Notes: generated from the sequence alone by a model not told the origin. A stretch of DNA of 64,000 nt from JAJXWB01 sp965246795 (GCA_965246795.1 CBDFFN010000012.1:1-64000), one strand, 5' to 3'; shown: positions 26,345 to 33,805, numbered from the stretch's first letter. A program made the numbers and translations.

Positions 26345-26571
26345 CTCGCAGAAAGCGGGATTCTCCGTGGTTGCAATTCTACGGCATCGCCATCTTGTGC
26401 GGCGTGGGCTTCACGATGAGCCTCTTCCTCGGTGCCTTGGCTTTCCCTGCGCATCCGACAACTCAGGGTCAGGCAAAACTCGGGACGTTGCTTGGATCTA
26501 TGTTGTCGGCGGTCCTTGGGGCCGGCGTGCTCCTGTCCGCGACGAAGCGGAATCGTAGCGTGTCAGACTAA
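26345..26571 (+). pseudogene. nhaA: C-terminal remnant of a Na+/H+ antiporter NhaA
   Basis: The frame encodes KRDSPWLQF, then YGIAILCGVGFTMSLFLGAL, AFPAHPTTQGQAKLGTLLGS and MLSAVLGAGVLLSA. This matches the last two transmembrane helices of NhaA, which normally has about 390-450 residues. The upstream sequence (26198-26344) contains no recognisable NhaA frame, so only about 70 residues remain. It is a decayed copy left by deletion. The stop overlaps the convergent stop of the small gene ending at 26568. Confidence 0.75.
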
Positions 26572-26795
26572 GTCTTGCGGGCAGTGCTCTTCGCCGCGCG
26601 CTTTGTCGTCGCTCGCTCCGGTTTCGGCACGCTGGCCTTTAGCTGCTCTTTCAGGCTCACAGGCCGTCCGTGCTTCTCGAGCAAGTCGGCAAAGGCTTCC
26701 GCCGCGAGTTGCGGAAAGGACCGCCGTCGCTCCTGCCGTAGCAAGTTGATCGCGGCCCAAGTCTCGTCGTCGAAGGTCACGCGCTTGCCGACCAC
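26568..26795 (-). CDS. Small conserved RHH-like protein
   Basis: 75 residues, beginning MVGKRVTFDDETWAAINLLR, followed by FPQLAAEAFADLLEKHGRPV and a Lys/Ala/Thr-rich basic tail. The beta strand plus two helices resemble a ribbon-helix-helix unit, and similar short proteins are frequent in Bradyrhizobium-type genomes. DNA binding is inferred, not shown. No toxin partner is next to it. Confidence 0.6.
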   Translation of the reverse strand: MVGKRVTFDDETWAAINLLRQERRRSFPQLAAEAFADLLEKHGRPVSLKEQLKASVPKPERATTKRAAKSTARKT

Positions 26796-26859
26796 GTCAC
26801 AACTCCCGCAGGAACCCCGTCGTCCGTCTCACGGTTTGGACGGGAGAAGGGACGCAATT

Positions 26860-27108
26860 ATGCACCGACTTCTTCGCACCGGCACGGCCATCCTCGTGCT
26901 GGCGCTGCCGTCCACCGCGGCGGCGCAGGAAAACTTCGCGCCCTACCACTACAACCCCTCGAACCCTGCGCCGGGCGCAGCCGGTCGTGTCCCCGCCGCC
27001 CGCCAGATGGCCTGTCGGGCCTGGTGCGTGACCGACGTCACGCCCTGCGATCCGCCGGAATACAAGATCGCGGACGGGCGCTGTCAGGACCCGATGTGGC
27101 GTTACTAA
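26860..27108 (+). CDS. Small secreted protein, Cys-rich
   Basis: 82 residues from ATG 26860 with GGGAGAAGGG upstream. An export signal (MHRLLRTGTAILVLALPSTA, cleavage near AAAQ) precedes a short mature part with four cysteines in MACRAWCVTDVTPCDPPEY and ADGRCQDP, suggesting disulfide bonds in the periplasm. No family was recognised. Confidence 0.65.
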   Translation: MHRLLRTGTAILVLALPSTAAAQENFAPYHYNPSNPAPGAAGRVPAARQMACRAWCVTDVTPCDPPEYKIADGRCQDPMWRY

Positions 27109-27172
27109 GGGCGTTGGTTGCGCTCTTTCACGCGTGCTATGATTGCGGGCATCACCGTGAGGGGAAGCGGTT

Positions 27173-27511
27173 ATGGCGAGCAGACCTACTTTAAGCGTCG
27201 CTTTGGCGGGCCTCATGCTCGCAGGCATCGCAATCGAAGCCGATGCCGGACAGCCTGCGCAACAGCGCTTTTTCGCCAACCCGCGATTTCCGAACCGGAT
27301 CGCGAGTTTCGTGCTGAAAGATCGCTTTCTGGTCGGCTGGTGCCGGCGCGACGCACAGTCATTTTGTCCCGAAATTTCCGGCGGCATCGCTGCGCATTCG
27401 GCCTGTGTGATGAGCCATTACGAGGAGCTGTCCCTCGGCTGCCAGACCGCGATCGACATGGTGCAGAATGCGCGTAGCCGCCGGGTCGCCAGCGGCGCGC
27501 CGTCGCATTGA
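27173..27511 (+). CDS. Small secreted hypothetical protein
   Basis: 112 residues from ATG 27173 with GAGGGGAAG upstream. The N-terminus ASRPTLSVALAGLMLAGIAI is a signal-like segment ending near ADA. The mature part contains CRRDAQSFCPEISGGIAAHS, then ACVMSHYEELSLGCQTA, a pattern like the cysteine-rich GLG1-type repeat modules of small periplasmic proteins (C-x8-CP...C...L...C). Function unknown. It is the last host gene before the tRNA-Pro element. Confidence 0.6.
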   Translation: MASRPTLSVALAGLMLAGIAIEADAGQPAQQRFFANPRFPNRIASFVLKDRFLVGWCRRDAQSFCPEISGGIAAHSACVMSHYEELSLGCQTAIDMVQNARSRRVASGAPSH

Positions 27512-27568
27512 GCGTGAGGCGCGTGCGTCCGGCGTACTGGAATGGTAGAGACCGACGCCGACAAGGCA

Positions 27569-27610
27569 AATCGGGGTATGGCGCAGCCTGGTAGCGCGGT
27601 AGTTTTGGGT
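27569..27610 (+). repeat. attL, duplicated 5' half of tRNA-Pro
   Basis: 42 bases identical to 33806-33847. The tRNA portion begins at 27572 and ends inside the anticodon loop (TTTTGGGT); from 27611 the sequence diverges (GATGCGGCTC) instead of continuing the anticodon stem. It cannot encode a tRNA. It marks the left junction of the element. Confidence 0.9.
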
Positions 27611-27618
27611 GATGCGGC

Positions 27619-28083
27619 TCACCCCTTGGCTTCCAATAACTTAGCGCGCTCCGTGGGATGTTCCGTGGGGCTTTCTGCTTCGGAAAGTGCGTCGAGCGCC
27701 AGCCGCATGTCATCGTCCATCACGTGCGCGTAACGCATCGTCGACCGAATATCGCGGTGTCCCAGCAGCTTTTGCGTCAGCTTCAGATTGCCGGTCTTCC
27801 GGAGTGCGCGCGTCCCGAACGTATGCCGCAGGTCGTGAAAGCGTAGGTTGGTGATGCCGGCGCGCTTCAGCGCCCGACGCCAGGCCGAAACCAGTCCCGA
27901 CGCCGTGACGGGCTCGCCGTTCGGCTGCACAAACAAGCGCTCGGCATGCCGGCCGCGACATTCCTTCAGCATCTCGAGAATGTCGGCCGCCAGCGGCGCT
28001 GAAAGAACCTTGTCGCCCTTGCCCTTCCGCGTGACGCGACCGAGCTCCCAGTCGATCTGATCCTCACGTACCGGCGCCGACAA
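27619..28083 (-). pseudogene. Tyrosine recombinase (integrase), N-terminally truncated
   Basis: 154 residues, about half the usual length of a phage-type integrase. Present are HDLRHTFGTR (His83, Arg86), the LLGHRD motif (His109) and the nucleophile Tyr118 in STMRYAHV, i.e. four of the conserved catalytic positions. The SAM-like core-binding domain and the first catalytic Arg are missing: the frame opens with TTG at 28083 inside the catalytic domain (VREDQIDWELGRVTRKGKGD). Its stop is 9 bases from attL, the normal position for an element integrase. It is therefore very likely inactive. Confidence 0.8.
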
Positions 28084-28096
28084 GCCGGATCTGGGT

Positions 28097-28351
28097 GTGC
28101 CGGCGGCGGCGACGCCTGCGCCCGCCGTCTACCAAAAGCGCACGACAGCGCAGCGCATTCTTCGACGCCCGGCCAGCCGGATCAGCACGTCGCCGTCCGC
28201 AGCGACGACGGCGGCAGAGCAATTCAAGGAGACAGGCTTGCCGGAAGACATCGCACCGCCCGTCACCGAGACTGCGCCGCCGCCGAAGAAAAGCCGGTGG
28301 CAGCGCATCAAGGAGCGCGTGCGCCATCCGTTTCGACGCGCGCCGGAATAG
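28097..28351 (+). CDS. C-terminal fragment or small Ala/Pro-rich protein
   Basis: 84 residues from GTG 28097: Ala/Pro/Thr-rich start, then RRPASRISTSPSAATTAAEQ and a basic end KKSRWQRIKERVRHPFRRAP. The frame reads back as SSRTGADKPDLG before meeting a stop at 28058 inside the integrase fragment, and no good ribosome site precedes the GTG. I infer that this is the tail of a longer element gene whose N-terminal part was deleted, but a genuine short gene is possible. No family was recognised. Confidence 0.4.
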   Translation: MPAAATPAPAVYQKRTTAQRILRRPASRISTSPSAATTAAEQFKETGLPEDIAPPVTETAPPPKKSRWQRIKERVRHPFRRAPE

Positions 28352-28386
28352 CCGGTCTGCTGTCTTCTCCATCGAAAGCAAGATGA

Positions 28387-28698
28387 GTGACCCGTGACGT
28401 TGATGGCGACGACAACCGACGCATCCGCAATGCGATCTCGGACGGCCTTCGGGTCGCCTACACCGAGGCCGAGGTCCGCGAGATGGCGCGCGAAGAAGCG
28501 CGCAACATGCTCGGATCAATCGGGCTCGACGTCGTGGACTTCAAAGCACAAGCAGCGACGGCAGCGGAGATAGGTCGATGGCGAGAAACGCACGCCACCT
28601 TCACCTCGGTCATCAAGAAGGTTTTTCTTTCGGCGGCCGGGGTCATTGGCGCGGCGATCGGTGGTGGCGTCCTCTTCATGCTTGGGAGGAAGTCTTGA
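28387..28698 (+). CDS. Small membrane-anchored phage-like protein
   Basis: 103 residues from GTG 28387. A charged helical part (RRIRNAISDGLRVAYTEAEV, REMAREEARNMLG) is followed by a single C-terminal transmembrane helix (VFLSAAGVIGAAIGGGVLFM) and a short basic end. The arrangement resembles small phage proteins encoded next to lysis or tail genes, but it is not a proven holin. Its stop overlaps the TTG start of the next gene by 4 bases, beginning a chain of overlaps to 30805. Confidence 0.6.
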   Translation: MTRDVDGDDNRRIRNAISDGLRVAYTEAEVREMAREEARNMLGSIGLDVVDFKAQAATAAEIGRWRETHATFTSVIKKVFLSAAGVIGAAIGGGVLFMLGRKS

Positions 28699-29189
28699 GC
28701 GTACCAGCGATGATCAAGGCCACCGGCTTCATGCTCGTCGCGCTACTTTTCGCGGTCCTCTTCGGCATTCTCGGATACTTCGCCGGACCGCAGATCGAGG
28801 CGCGCGGCTGGCCGATAGCGCGCGCTAGGACCGTTGCCGACAGCGTCACGCGCGATGATGCGTGCGTGTGCTGGACGACGCACTTCAATAAACATCGAGA
28901 AGCGACTCCTGTCCTGTTCGACTATCGCGTGACGCACCGCGGCCGTTCGATCCCAGTCGCGGCCTACAAGCTCGACAATGGCAAGCGCGTCTATCTCACC
29001 ACCTACGGTTTCGCGTACCACCCGGCGGGCTCGGAATGGGACAGTCGATATTGCGTCGACGTCCCGCGAGACATCGCCCGTGACGACAGTTTCGGCCTAG
29101 AAGGCGCAGGCATCTACGAGGTCTGGCATCGCCTGTGGCAGGTGCCTATCCCGCTGCCGTCCTTCGTCGTGCCGGGAAGCGCTCGATGA
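28695..29189 (+). CDS. Membrane-anchored hypothetical element protein
   Basis: About 164 residues. The TTG at 28695 sits 3-4 bases after a strong GGGAGGA site and overlaps the previous stop; ATG 28710 is an alternative. An N-terminal transmembrane helix (FMLVALLFAVLFGILGYFAG) leads into an extracytoplasmic part with CVCWTTHFNKHREATPVLFD and YVSR-like beta segments, including an Asp/Tyr/Cys motif WDSRYCVDVPRD. No family was recognised. The stop overlaps the next ATG. Confidence 0.6.
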   Translation: MSVPAMIKATGFMLVALLFAVLFGILGYFAGPQIEARGWPIARARTVADSVTRDDACVCWTTHFNKHREATPVLFDYRVTHRGRSIPVAAYKLDNGKRVYLTTYGFAYHPAGSEWDSRYCVDVPRDIARDDSFGLEGAGIYEVWHRLWQVPIPLPSFVVPGSAR

Positions 29190-29554
29190 TCCTCACCACC
29201 GCCGACTGGCGCTTCGTGCTGCCGGACGTCCGTAATGCCGCTGGTGAGCCGCTGGCGACCGCCGATGCGACCTTTGCCATCACGTTCCGCCAACTCGTCA
29301 ACGCGCGTGCGGGCATCGGCGACGCGATCGACGCATGCTCGACGGCCAATGCGAAGGTGACACTGACAGCCGTCTCGGGGCAGGGGCCGACGATCACGGT
29401 CATCTCGACCGCGGCAAAGCGTGACGCGCAATGCCCACCCGGCCGCATCGTCGGCGACCTGATGATGTTCACAGGCTCCGGTGCGAGCCGCACGTCCGAT
29501 CAGATACGCCGCATCGAATTCTTGGCAACGCGCGGCACGACCGACAATGCCTGA
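29186..29554 (+). CDS. Hypothetical element protein
   Basis: 122 residues from ATG 29186, overlapping the previous stop as ATGA. It begins MILTTADWRFVLPDVRNAAG and has no signal or membrane segment; Ala/Thr-rich beta segments (DATFAITFRQLV, AKVTLTAVSGQGPTITVIS) suggest a small beta-sandwich virion protein. Function unknown. It overlaps the following gene by 8 bases. Confidence 0.6.
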   Translation: MILTTADWRFVLPDVRNAAGEPLATADATFAITFRQLVNARAGIGDAIDACSTANAKVTLTAVSGQGPTITVISTAAKRDAQCPPGRIVGDLMMFTGSGASRTSDQIRRIEFLATRGTTDNA

Positions 29555-30218
29555 GGCCATTTTCATTCTGCCGGGCGCGAAAGCTCCCGGCGCAGTCTCT
29601 CTGTCAGTCGCATCTCCATGTGCGCCAGTGGCCTATATCGTCGGGCCCGGCTCGATCAGCGCCGTGCCGCCCGACGAAGCGCCAGCACCGCCAGCTCTCG
29701 CCGCGCTGCTGCGTGGCCCGGCTGGACCGATCAGCAACTTCACCGGCTTCGGCTGGATCGACTATTCGGACGTCCAGAACGGTGTCGCTCTTGCGCTGCC
29801 GGCAGACACGGTCGTGCAGATCAACCGGCCGTTGCTCGCCGCGCCGGTAAACAGCCAACTCGCGGCGCCGTGGGACACGTGGAATTTCTTCGGCGGTACG
29901 GACAGCGACCGGCGGTTCATGCCGCGAGCTCTGGAAGACGTTTATTACGTCTCGATCGCGACGCGGATCATCGCGAGCCAAGTCGGCGGCTCCGTGCATT
30001 TCGGTCTCGACGTAGGCGGTACGGCAGGTCTCATCGTCGAAAGCACGGAGATGCTGAGTGCGCCGGTCGGCGAAGAAAACCGGCTGCGTTTCGACTTCAT
30101 CGTGCCGGTTCGATCTTCCTTCTTCGCGAACGGAGGTCGGATGATGCTGACGTCGTCAGTGCCGGCGTCGCTCTACGAATTCTCGCCGGAAGTCTATCCG
30201 CAGAGCCACGCGGCATGA
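29547..30218 (+). CDS. Putative virion or tail-associated beta protein
   Basis: 223 residues from ATG 29547. After a Pro/Ala-rich start it contains WDTWNFFGGTDSDRRFMPRA, DVYYVSIATRIIAS and LRFDFIVPVRSSFFANGG, alternating strands as expected for a jelly-roll structural domain. I infer a tail or decoration protein from this and from its position in a phage-like overlapping operon; there is no conclusive family match. Its stop overlaps the next ATG (ATGA). Confidence 0.55.
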   Translation: MPEAIFILPGAKAPGAVSLSVASPCAPVAYIVGPGSISAVPPDEAPAPPALAALLRGPAGPISNFTGFGWIDYSDVQNGVALALPADTVVQINRPLLAAPVNSQLAAPWDTWNFFGGTDSDRRFMPRALEDVYYVSIATRIIASQVGGSVHFGLDVGGTAGLIVESTEMLSAPVGEENRLRFDFIVPVRSSFFANGGRMMLTSSVPASLYEFSPEVYPQSHAA

Positions 30219-30805
30219 CCATGCGCGTTTTCTTCCGGGACGGCGCAATTTTCATCGACCGGCTTCAGCCGGTTCCGCATCGCAGCCTGATCGCATGGGC
30301 GGACGGCGACAATGTCAGCATCCAGACGAAGAACGGCATCCTGATCTTCGAAGGTTCGTTTTCGCAGATCGCGGACGCTGATGGTGGCGCTTTCGCGGAC
30401 GCGCCTTCGACCATTGTTTATCTGCAAGGTCAGTTCGCGATGCGCGAGCCGATCGGCGAAGTGTTCGGTGCGCGTGTCATCGCCTTCGAGGCGATCCCGG
30501 TCGGAATGCCTGTAGCGATCTCGCGTGCCGACGGGAAGCTACGCACAGCGCGCGCCGATACCTATACGCTGGCGTTCGTCGCGGGCCTGCTGACGGAACC
30601 CGTCGCCGCTGGGTTCCCGGTACAGCCGCGACGCGGCGCTATCACGCTGCCGAACGCGAGCCTCACGCCAGGTCTGCCGTACTTCCTAGCCGGCGCTGGC
30701 GGCATCGCCGATCGGCCACCGTCTGCTGCCTGCGTCACCCGCATCGGCATTGCCGCATCGCCGACGACTCTCGTCGTCGACCCGACTGATCCCGTTCTGC
30801 TCTGA
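30215..30805 (+). CDS. Hypothetical element protein, beta-rich
   Basis: 196 residues from ATG 30215: MTMRVFFRDGAIFIDRLQPV, IQTKNGILIFEGSFSQIADA, then ARADTYTLAFVAGLLTEPVA and VDPTDPVLL at the end. The last third (SLTPGLPYFLAGAGGIADRP) has the short-turn pattern of phage tail-fibre or tail-tip segments, often found where a virion repeat binds its partner. It overlaps the preceding gene and ends 13 bases before the next. Function inferred only from context. Confidence 0.55.
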   Translation: MTMRVFFRDGAIFIDRLQPVPHRSLIAWADGDNVSIQTKNGILIFEGSFSQIADADGGAFADAPSTIVYLQGQFAMREPIGEVFGARVIAFEAIPVGMPVAISRADGKLRTARADTYTLAFVAGLLTEPVAAGFPVQPRRGAITLPNASLTPGLPYFLAGAGGIADRPPSAACVTRIGIAASPTTLVVDPTDPVLL

Positions 30806-30818
30806 CAAGGAGAAAACG

Positions 30819-31310
30819 ATGGCTATCCGCAAACCGCTTGTGCTCGGCGACGACGGCCTGCCGCAACAGCTTCAGGCGAACGATGCAATCGCAGCGCCGA
30901 CGAACGCGCCGTCGATCCGGCCCGTTGCCAACGGCGAGGCCTCAACGGCGCTCGTCTTCGGTATGGCGGTGTACGCAAGCGCCGCCGACACCGTGAAACG
31001 TGGTCAGGCGAACGCGAAGGCGACATCCGGCATCGTGGGCCTTGTGTCGGATACCTCAATCGCCGCCGGCGCAAACGGCAACATCTGCGAATCCGGCATC
31101 CTCATCGGCACGAATGCACAGTGGGATGCGGTCGTGACGGGGCAGACCGGCGGCCTGACGTTCAACACGCTCTATTTCCTCGATCCCGCCAACGCTGGCA
31201 AACTGACGGCGACGCCGCCGATCACGGCCGGGCAAGTGAACGTCCTTATCGGACGCGCACTGTCGCAGACCGAGCTCGAGGTGCTGACGGCGCAGCCGAT
31301 CCTTCTGTGA
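30819..31310 (+). CDS. Phage structural-like protein (decoration/fibre type)
   Basis: 163 residues from ATG 30819, with a strong AAGGAG site 8 bases upstream. It starts MAIRKPLVLGDDGLPQQLQA and contains VYASAADTVKRGQANAKATS, IVGLVSDTSIAAGANGN and GLTFNTLYFLDPANAGKLTA, a pattern recurring in phage capsid-cement or tail-fibre attachment proteins. The strong ribosome site suggests high expression, as for structural proteins. Role in the particle is unproven. Confidence 0.6.
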   Translation: MAIRKPLVLGDDGLPQQLQANDAIAAPTNAPSIRPVANGEASTALVFGMAVYASAADTVKRGQANAKATSGIVGLVSDTSIAAGANGNICESGILIGTNAQWDAVVTGQTGGLTFNTLYFLDPANAGKLTATPPITAGQVNVLIGRALSQTELEVLTAQPILL

Positions 31311-31316
31311 CGCGCG

Positions 31317-31598
31317 ATGGCCGCCGCTCGCTATGCGCTTGGTCTTGGTGCTGATGGCCTTCCAGCGCAGGTTCGCCCCGAGCCGCTGGCGCTCCCGGCG
31401 TTCACCGTTGCGTTGCTGCCTACAACGGGCAACAGCGTCGGCGCGTTGGCCTTCGCGACAAACGGGCGCGCTCTGACGGGCGGCATTCTCGGCCTCCTGT
31501 TCGTCGTCGAGACCGCAGGAAACGGCACCGGATGTCTTGTCTCGTGGAATGGCACCGCATGGAAGATCGCAGGAACGAACATTACCGTGACGGCGTGA
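31317..31598 (+). CDS. Small phage structural-like protein
   Basis: 93 residues from ATG 31317, seven bases after the previous stop. It repeats the opening style of its neighbour (GLGADGLPAQVRPEPL) and ends with TGCLVSWNGTAWKIAGTNIT, a WNG/W pattern usual in the C-terminal domain of phage fibre or baseplate proteins that describe a surface-exposed beta domain. It is the last gene of the plus-strand block and is followed by a convergent minus-strand gene. Confidence 0.55.
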   Translation: MAAARYALGLGADGLPAQVRPEPLALPAFTVALLPTTGNSVGALAFATNGRALTGGILGLLFVVETAGNGTGCLVSWNGTAWKIAGTNITVTA

Positions 31599-31601
31599 CG
31601 G

Positions 31602-31856
31602 TCACCCGCCTTTGATCTGATCCGCGAGGTCGTCCGGCACCTGACCGTGCATCGCGAGGATCGTCGCTGAAGCGACTTCTCCCGTCTCGTCATCGGCGAC
31701 GACCTGGATCGCCGCGACGCCTTTCTCGCGCGCGGACCATGCTTCGGCTTTCTTGACCGCGCCGTTCAGGCTCGGCGCCTCCTCGCGCTTGCCCGGCTTT
31801 AACTGGCCGCGGTTCGGCGCGAACGCCTGCACGAAATAGGTCGTCTTACTCGCCAC
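31602..31856 (-). CDS. Small conserved hypothetical protein
   Basis: 84 residues, MASKTTYFVQAFAPNRGQLK, then APSLNGAVKKAEAWSAREKG and ASATILAMHGQVPDDLAD. The alpha/beta pattern matches short proteins recalled from several rhizobial genomes, often next to phage genes. No signal peptide. It lies convergent to the plus-strand block with 3 bases between the stops. Function unknown. Confidence 0.6.
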   Translation of the reverse strand: MASKTTYFVQAFAPNRGQLKPGKREEAPSLNGAVKKAEAWSAREKGVAAIQVVADDETGEVASATILAMHGQVPDDLADQIKGG

Positions 31857-31954
31857 GCCCGCGCTCCTCAGGTCCGTCGGCGGTCACCCTATCACGCCGC
31901 TTTCTAGGCGCTGATCCGTCCCGGCGGCACCGGGATCATCCGAAAGGCAAGGCT

Positions 31955-32647
31955 ATGTCCCCTACCGGACTCGAAGCCCGTGACGCCGCTGCTGCGGCCG
32001 TTGCAGTGAAACCCCGTGTGACGCTCGACCAGATCAAAAGCTTGATCGCAAGCGAACGTTTCTTCACGGACGACACGCTGACGATCTGCGTCCTGACGCT
32101 GACCAACGGTTACAAAGTGACCGGCGAAAGCGCCGCCGCCGACCCGGCGAACTACAATCCCGAGCTTGGACAGAAGATCGCGCGCGAGAAAGCGACGGCA
32201 GAAATCTGGCCGCTCGCGGGATATCTTCTTCGCGACACGCTGCACAAAGGCGACAACCCGGCTGTCATGCGCTGCAAGGTCACGCTCTACGACCGTTCGC
32301 AGGCTTACGCGGAAGCACCTCGCGACAAGGACAACAAGCCGCCGGGCCGACATACGTCCGAGCCGTACAGCTGGAAACGCGGCGACGGCAGCGAGGTCAC
32401 GGGCGTGAGTGTGAAGGCCGATCCGACTGATCCCGCGAACATCGTTCTGGACGGCGAACGCCTTCGCTTTAGCGCGGTCTGCCCGCCGACGTGCGATCCG
32501 AAAGGTGCGCCGGAAAACCTGATATTCGGACAGTTCACGCCGTCATTCCAGCTTGAAGCGCACGTGCGCAACAAGGGCGTGCTAGACCGCCTCGAAAAGG
32601 GCCGTGCCTACTACGTCGACTTCATTCCGGCGCCCGACGCCGCATAG
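31955..32647 (+). CDS. Gp49-like (phage N4 Gp49 / Sf6 gene 66) family protein with C-terminal extension
   Basis: 230 residues. Residues about 20-95 (VTLDQIKSLIASERFF, TICVLTLTNGYKVTGESAA, ARE...IWPLAGYLLRDTL) match the Gp49/gp66 phage family, which is normally about 80-100 residues. The remaining 130 or so residues (RCKVTLYDRSQAYAEAPRDK, LDGERLRFSAVCPPTCDPKG, FQLEAHVRNKGVLDRLEKGR) form an extra domain I do not recognise. It is followed by a strong terminator at 32704. The Gp49 family's function is not established. Confidence 0.7.
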   Translation: MSPTGLEARDAAAAAVAVKPRVTLDQIKSLIASERFFTDDTLTICVLTLTNGYKVTGESAAADPANYNPELGQKIAREKATAEIWPLAGYLLRDTLHKGDNPAVMRCKVTLYDRSQAYAEAPRDKDNKPPGRHTSEPYSWKRGDGSEVTGVSVKADPTDPANIVLDGERLRFSAVCPPTCDPKGAPENLIFGQFTPSFQLEAHVRNKGVLDRLEKGRAYYVDFIPAPDAA

Positions 32648-32703
32648 CCTGTCCCGCCCGCGCCGGGCCTGCTTCGGCAGGAAGCGCGGCCTCCCTAGAC
32701 TTG

Positions 32704-32737
32704 GCCCGGCCGTGCTCACGCGCGGTCGGGCTTTTTT
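32704..32737 (+). terminator. Rho-independent terminator after Gp49-like gene
   Basis: Nine-base stem GCCCGGCCG (32704-32712) with CGGTCGGGC (32723-32731), followed by TTTTTTCTTTTT. A second small hairpin with a UUCG loop lies upstream at 32668-32681 (CCTGC-TTCG-GCAGG). It ends the plus-strand transcript before the convergent gene at 32765. Confidence 0.85.
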
Positions 32738-32764
32738 CTTTTTAGCTTTTGATTGGCGGCATTT

Positions 32765-33160
32765 CTACGGAGGAGGCTTCTTCGACGCCGTTGAACGGTT
32801 TGGTCGATCCTCGACATCCTTCGTCAGCCAATGCGCAATCTCGTTTGCCTCTGCTTGAGAAAACCGATGGCTGATCCAACCAAGAGCCGGATTTCGCAAG
32901 ATGAAAAGTCGGTCTCCACCGTCGGTATAATTCGGGATCGACCATGTCGGACTTGTGATTTCGGCGAGACGTACGACTGGGTCGAGTCGGTCGGGGACGG
33001 GCTCGCCTAACGCAGCTCTCGCGTTGGCCAGCTTCTGTATTGCGTCGCCGATTTCGTCGGAATTTATTGGCACCTCGCAAACGACCACGCCGTCTCTCTC
33101 TACAACGAGCTTGCCGACCGTTTTCGAGTCGTTTGTCAGCGCTACGATCTTCGTTGCCAT
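32765..33160 (-). CDS. Hypothetical element protein
   Basis: About 131 residues from ATG 33160 (MATKIVALTNDSKTVGKLVV). Contains VVCEVPINSDEIGDAIQKLA and a Trp/Arg-containing section PALGWISHRFSQAEANEIAH. Acidic and helical in the second half. No family was recognised and no membrane segment is seen. It starts within 3 bases of the stop of the upstream small gene, so the three minus-strand genes 33631-32765 look like one operon reading inwards. Confidence 0.55.
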   Translation of the reverse strand: MATKIVALTNDSKTVGKLVVERDGVVVCEVPINSDEIGDAIQKLANARAALGEPVPDRLDPVVRLAEITSPTWSIPNYTDGGDRLFILRNPALGWISHRFSQAEANEIAHWLTKDVEDRPNRSTASKKPPP

Positions 33161-33161
33161 C

Positions 33162-33341
33162 TCAATCTTGCCTTTCCCATTCCGCAGCCACCGTCCCCTG
33201 CGCATACGTCCCGTCATCGAGATCAACGTTGATCGTACCGTCTTCTCCGACCCACGACACGATGCCGGCGAAGCAATCGAACAGAAGCTCGCGGCCCGGC
33301 GCGTCGGGCTTCATGCGAACACGGTCGCCGATCTTCAGCAT
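33162..33341 (-). CDS. Small KOW/SH3-like hypothetical protein
   Basis: About 59 residues from ATG 33341: MLKIGDRVRMKPDAPGRELL, FAGIVSWVGEDGTINVDL. This is the pattern of a small SH3-like/KOW barrel (GD-V---G--G-V) as in short phage proteins. An upstream in-frame extension to 33428 is possible but lacks a motif. Middle of the inward-reading minus-strand trio. Confidence 0.5.
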   Translation of the reverse strand: MLKIGDRVRMKPDAPGRELLFDCFAGIVSWVGEDGTINVDLDDGTYAQGTVAAEWERQD

Positions 33342-33349
33342 TCCGTCGC

Positions 33350-33631
33350 TCACCCGCCCCAAACCCCGCGCATCGCTGGCTGTCGCCTCTCGGCCGCAGT
33401 TTGCTCGTGCCACGCGCCCTGATGCCACGGCTTCGCATCAGGCATAGACAGGCGATGGCCGCACTTCGAGCAGACGAACCGGCCAGCCACGCGATCCCAG
33501 GTATCGCTTCCCTCGCATCGTATCAGGCCGAACGGAATGGCCGTGCATGACGGGCGCGGGCACTTCGGACAGCGGACTTCGAGGTGAGTGTGTCCGACCG
33601 CGGCGAGATCGGCGATGGTGGCGATATGCAT
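33350..33631 (-). CDS. Zinc-ribbon protein
   Basis: About 93 residues from ATG 33631 (MHIATIADLAAVGHTHLEVR). Two CxxC pairs, CPKC and CSKC, with further Cys residues (PSCTAIPFGLIRC), fit a zinc-ribbon fold; paired Cys are 30-40 residues apart. Such proteins bind nucleic acid or act as small regulators. First gene of the minus-strand trio near the right end of the element. Confidence 0.55.
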   Translation of the reverse strand: MHIATIADLAAVGHTHLEVRCPKCPRPSCTAIPFGLIRCEGSDTWDRVAGRFVCSKCGHRLSMPDAKPWHQGAWHEQTAAERRQPAMRGVWGG

Positions 33632-33805
33632 GGGGATAGGGTAGGAGAATTCGGCGCTCAGCGCCTGCACTTTTACCGTGGGAATTTTGGTGGGACTTTT
33701 GGTTTGGTTCGGTCCCACTGTATCCGCTTCGTTCTTCCTGCGTTCGCGCGGCGAGTTGAACGAGGGTTAGGGTGAAAGATCAGTGTTTACAGTGCAATGA
33801 GTATC

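Noticed and set aside
29618..30214. Upstream extension of the open frame that contains the gene at 30215
   Set aside because: It overlaps the well-supported gene at 29547 for its whole length, and ATG 30215 couples to that gene's stop.
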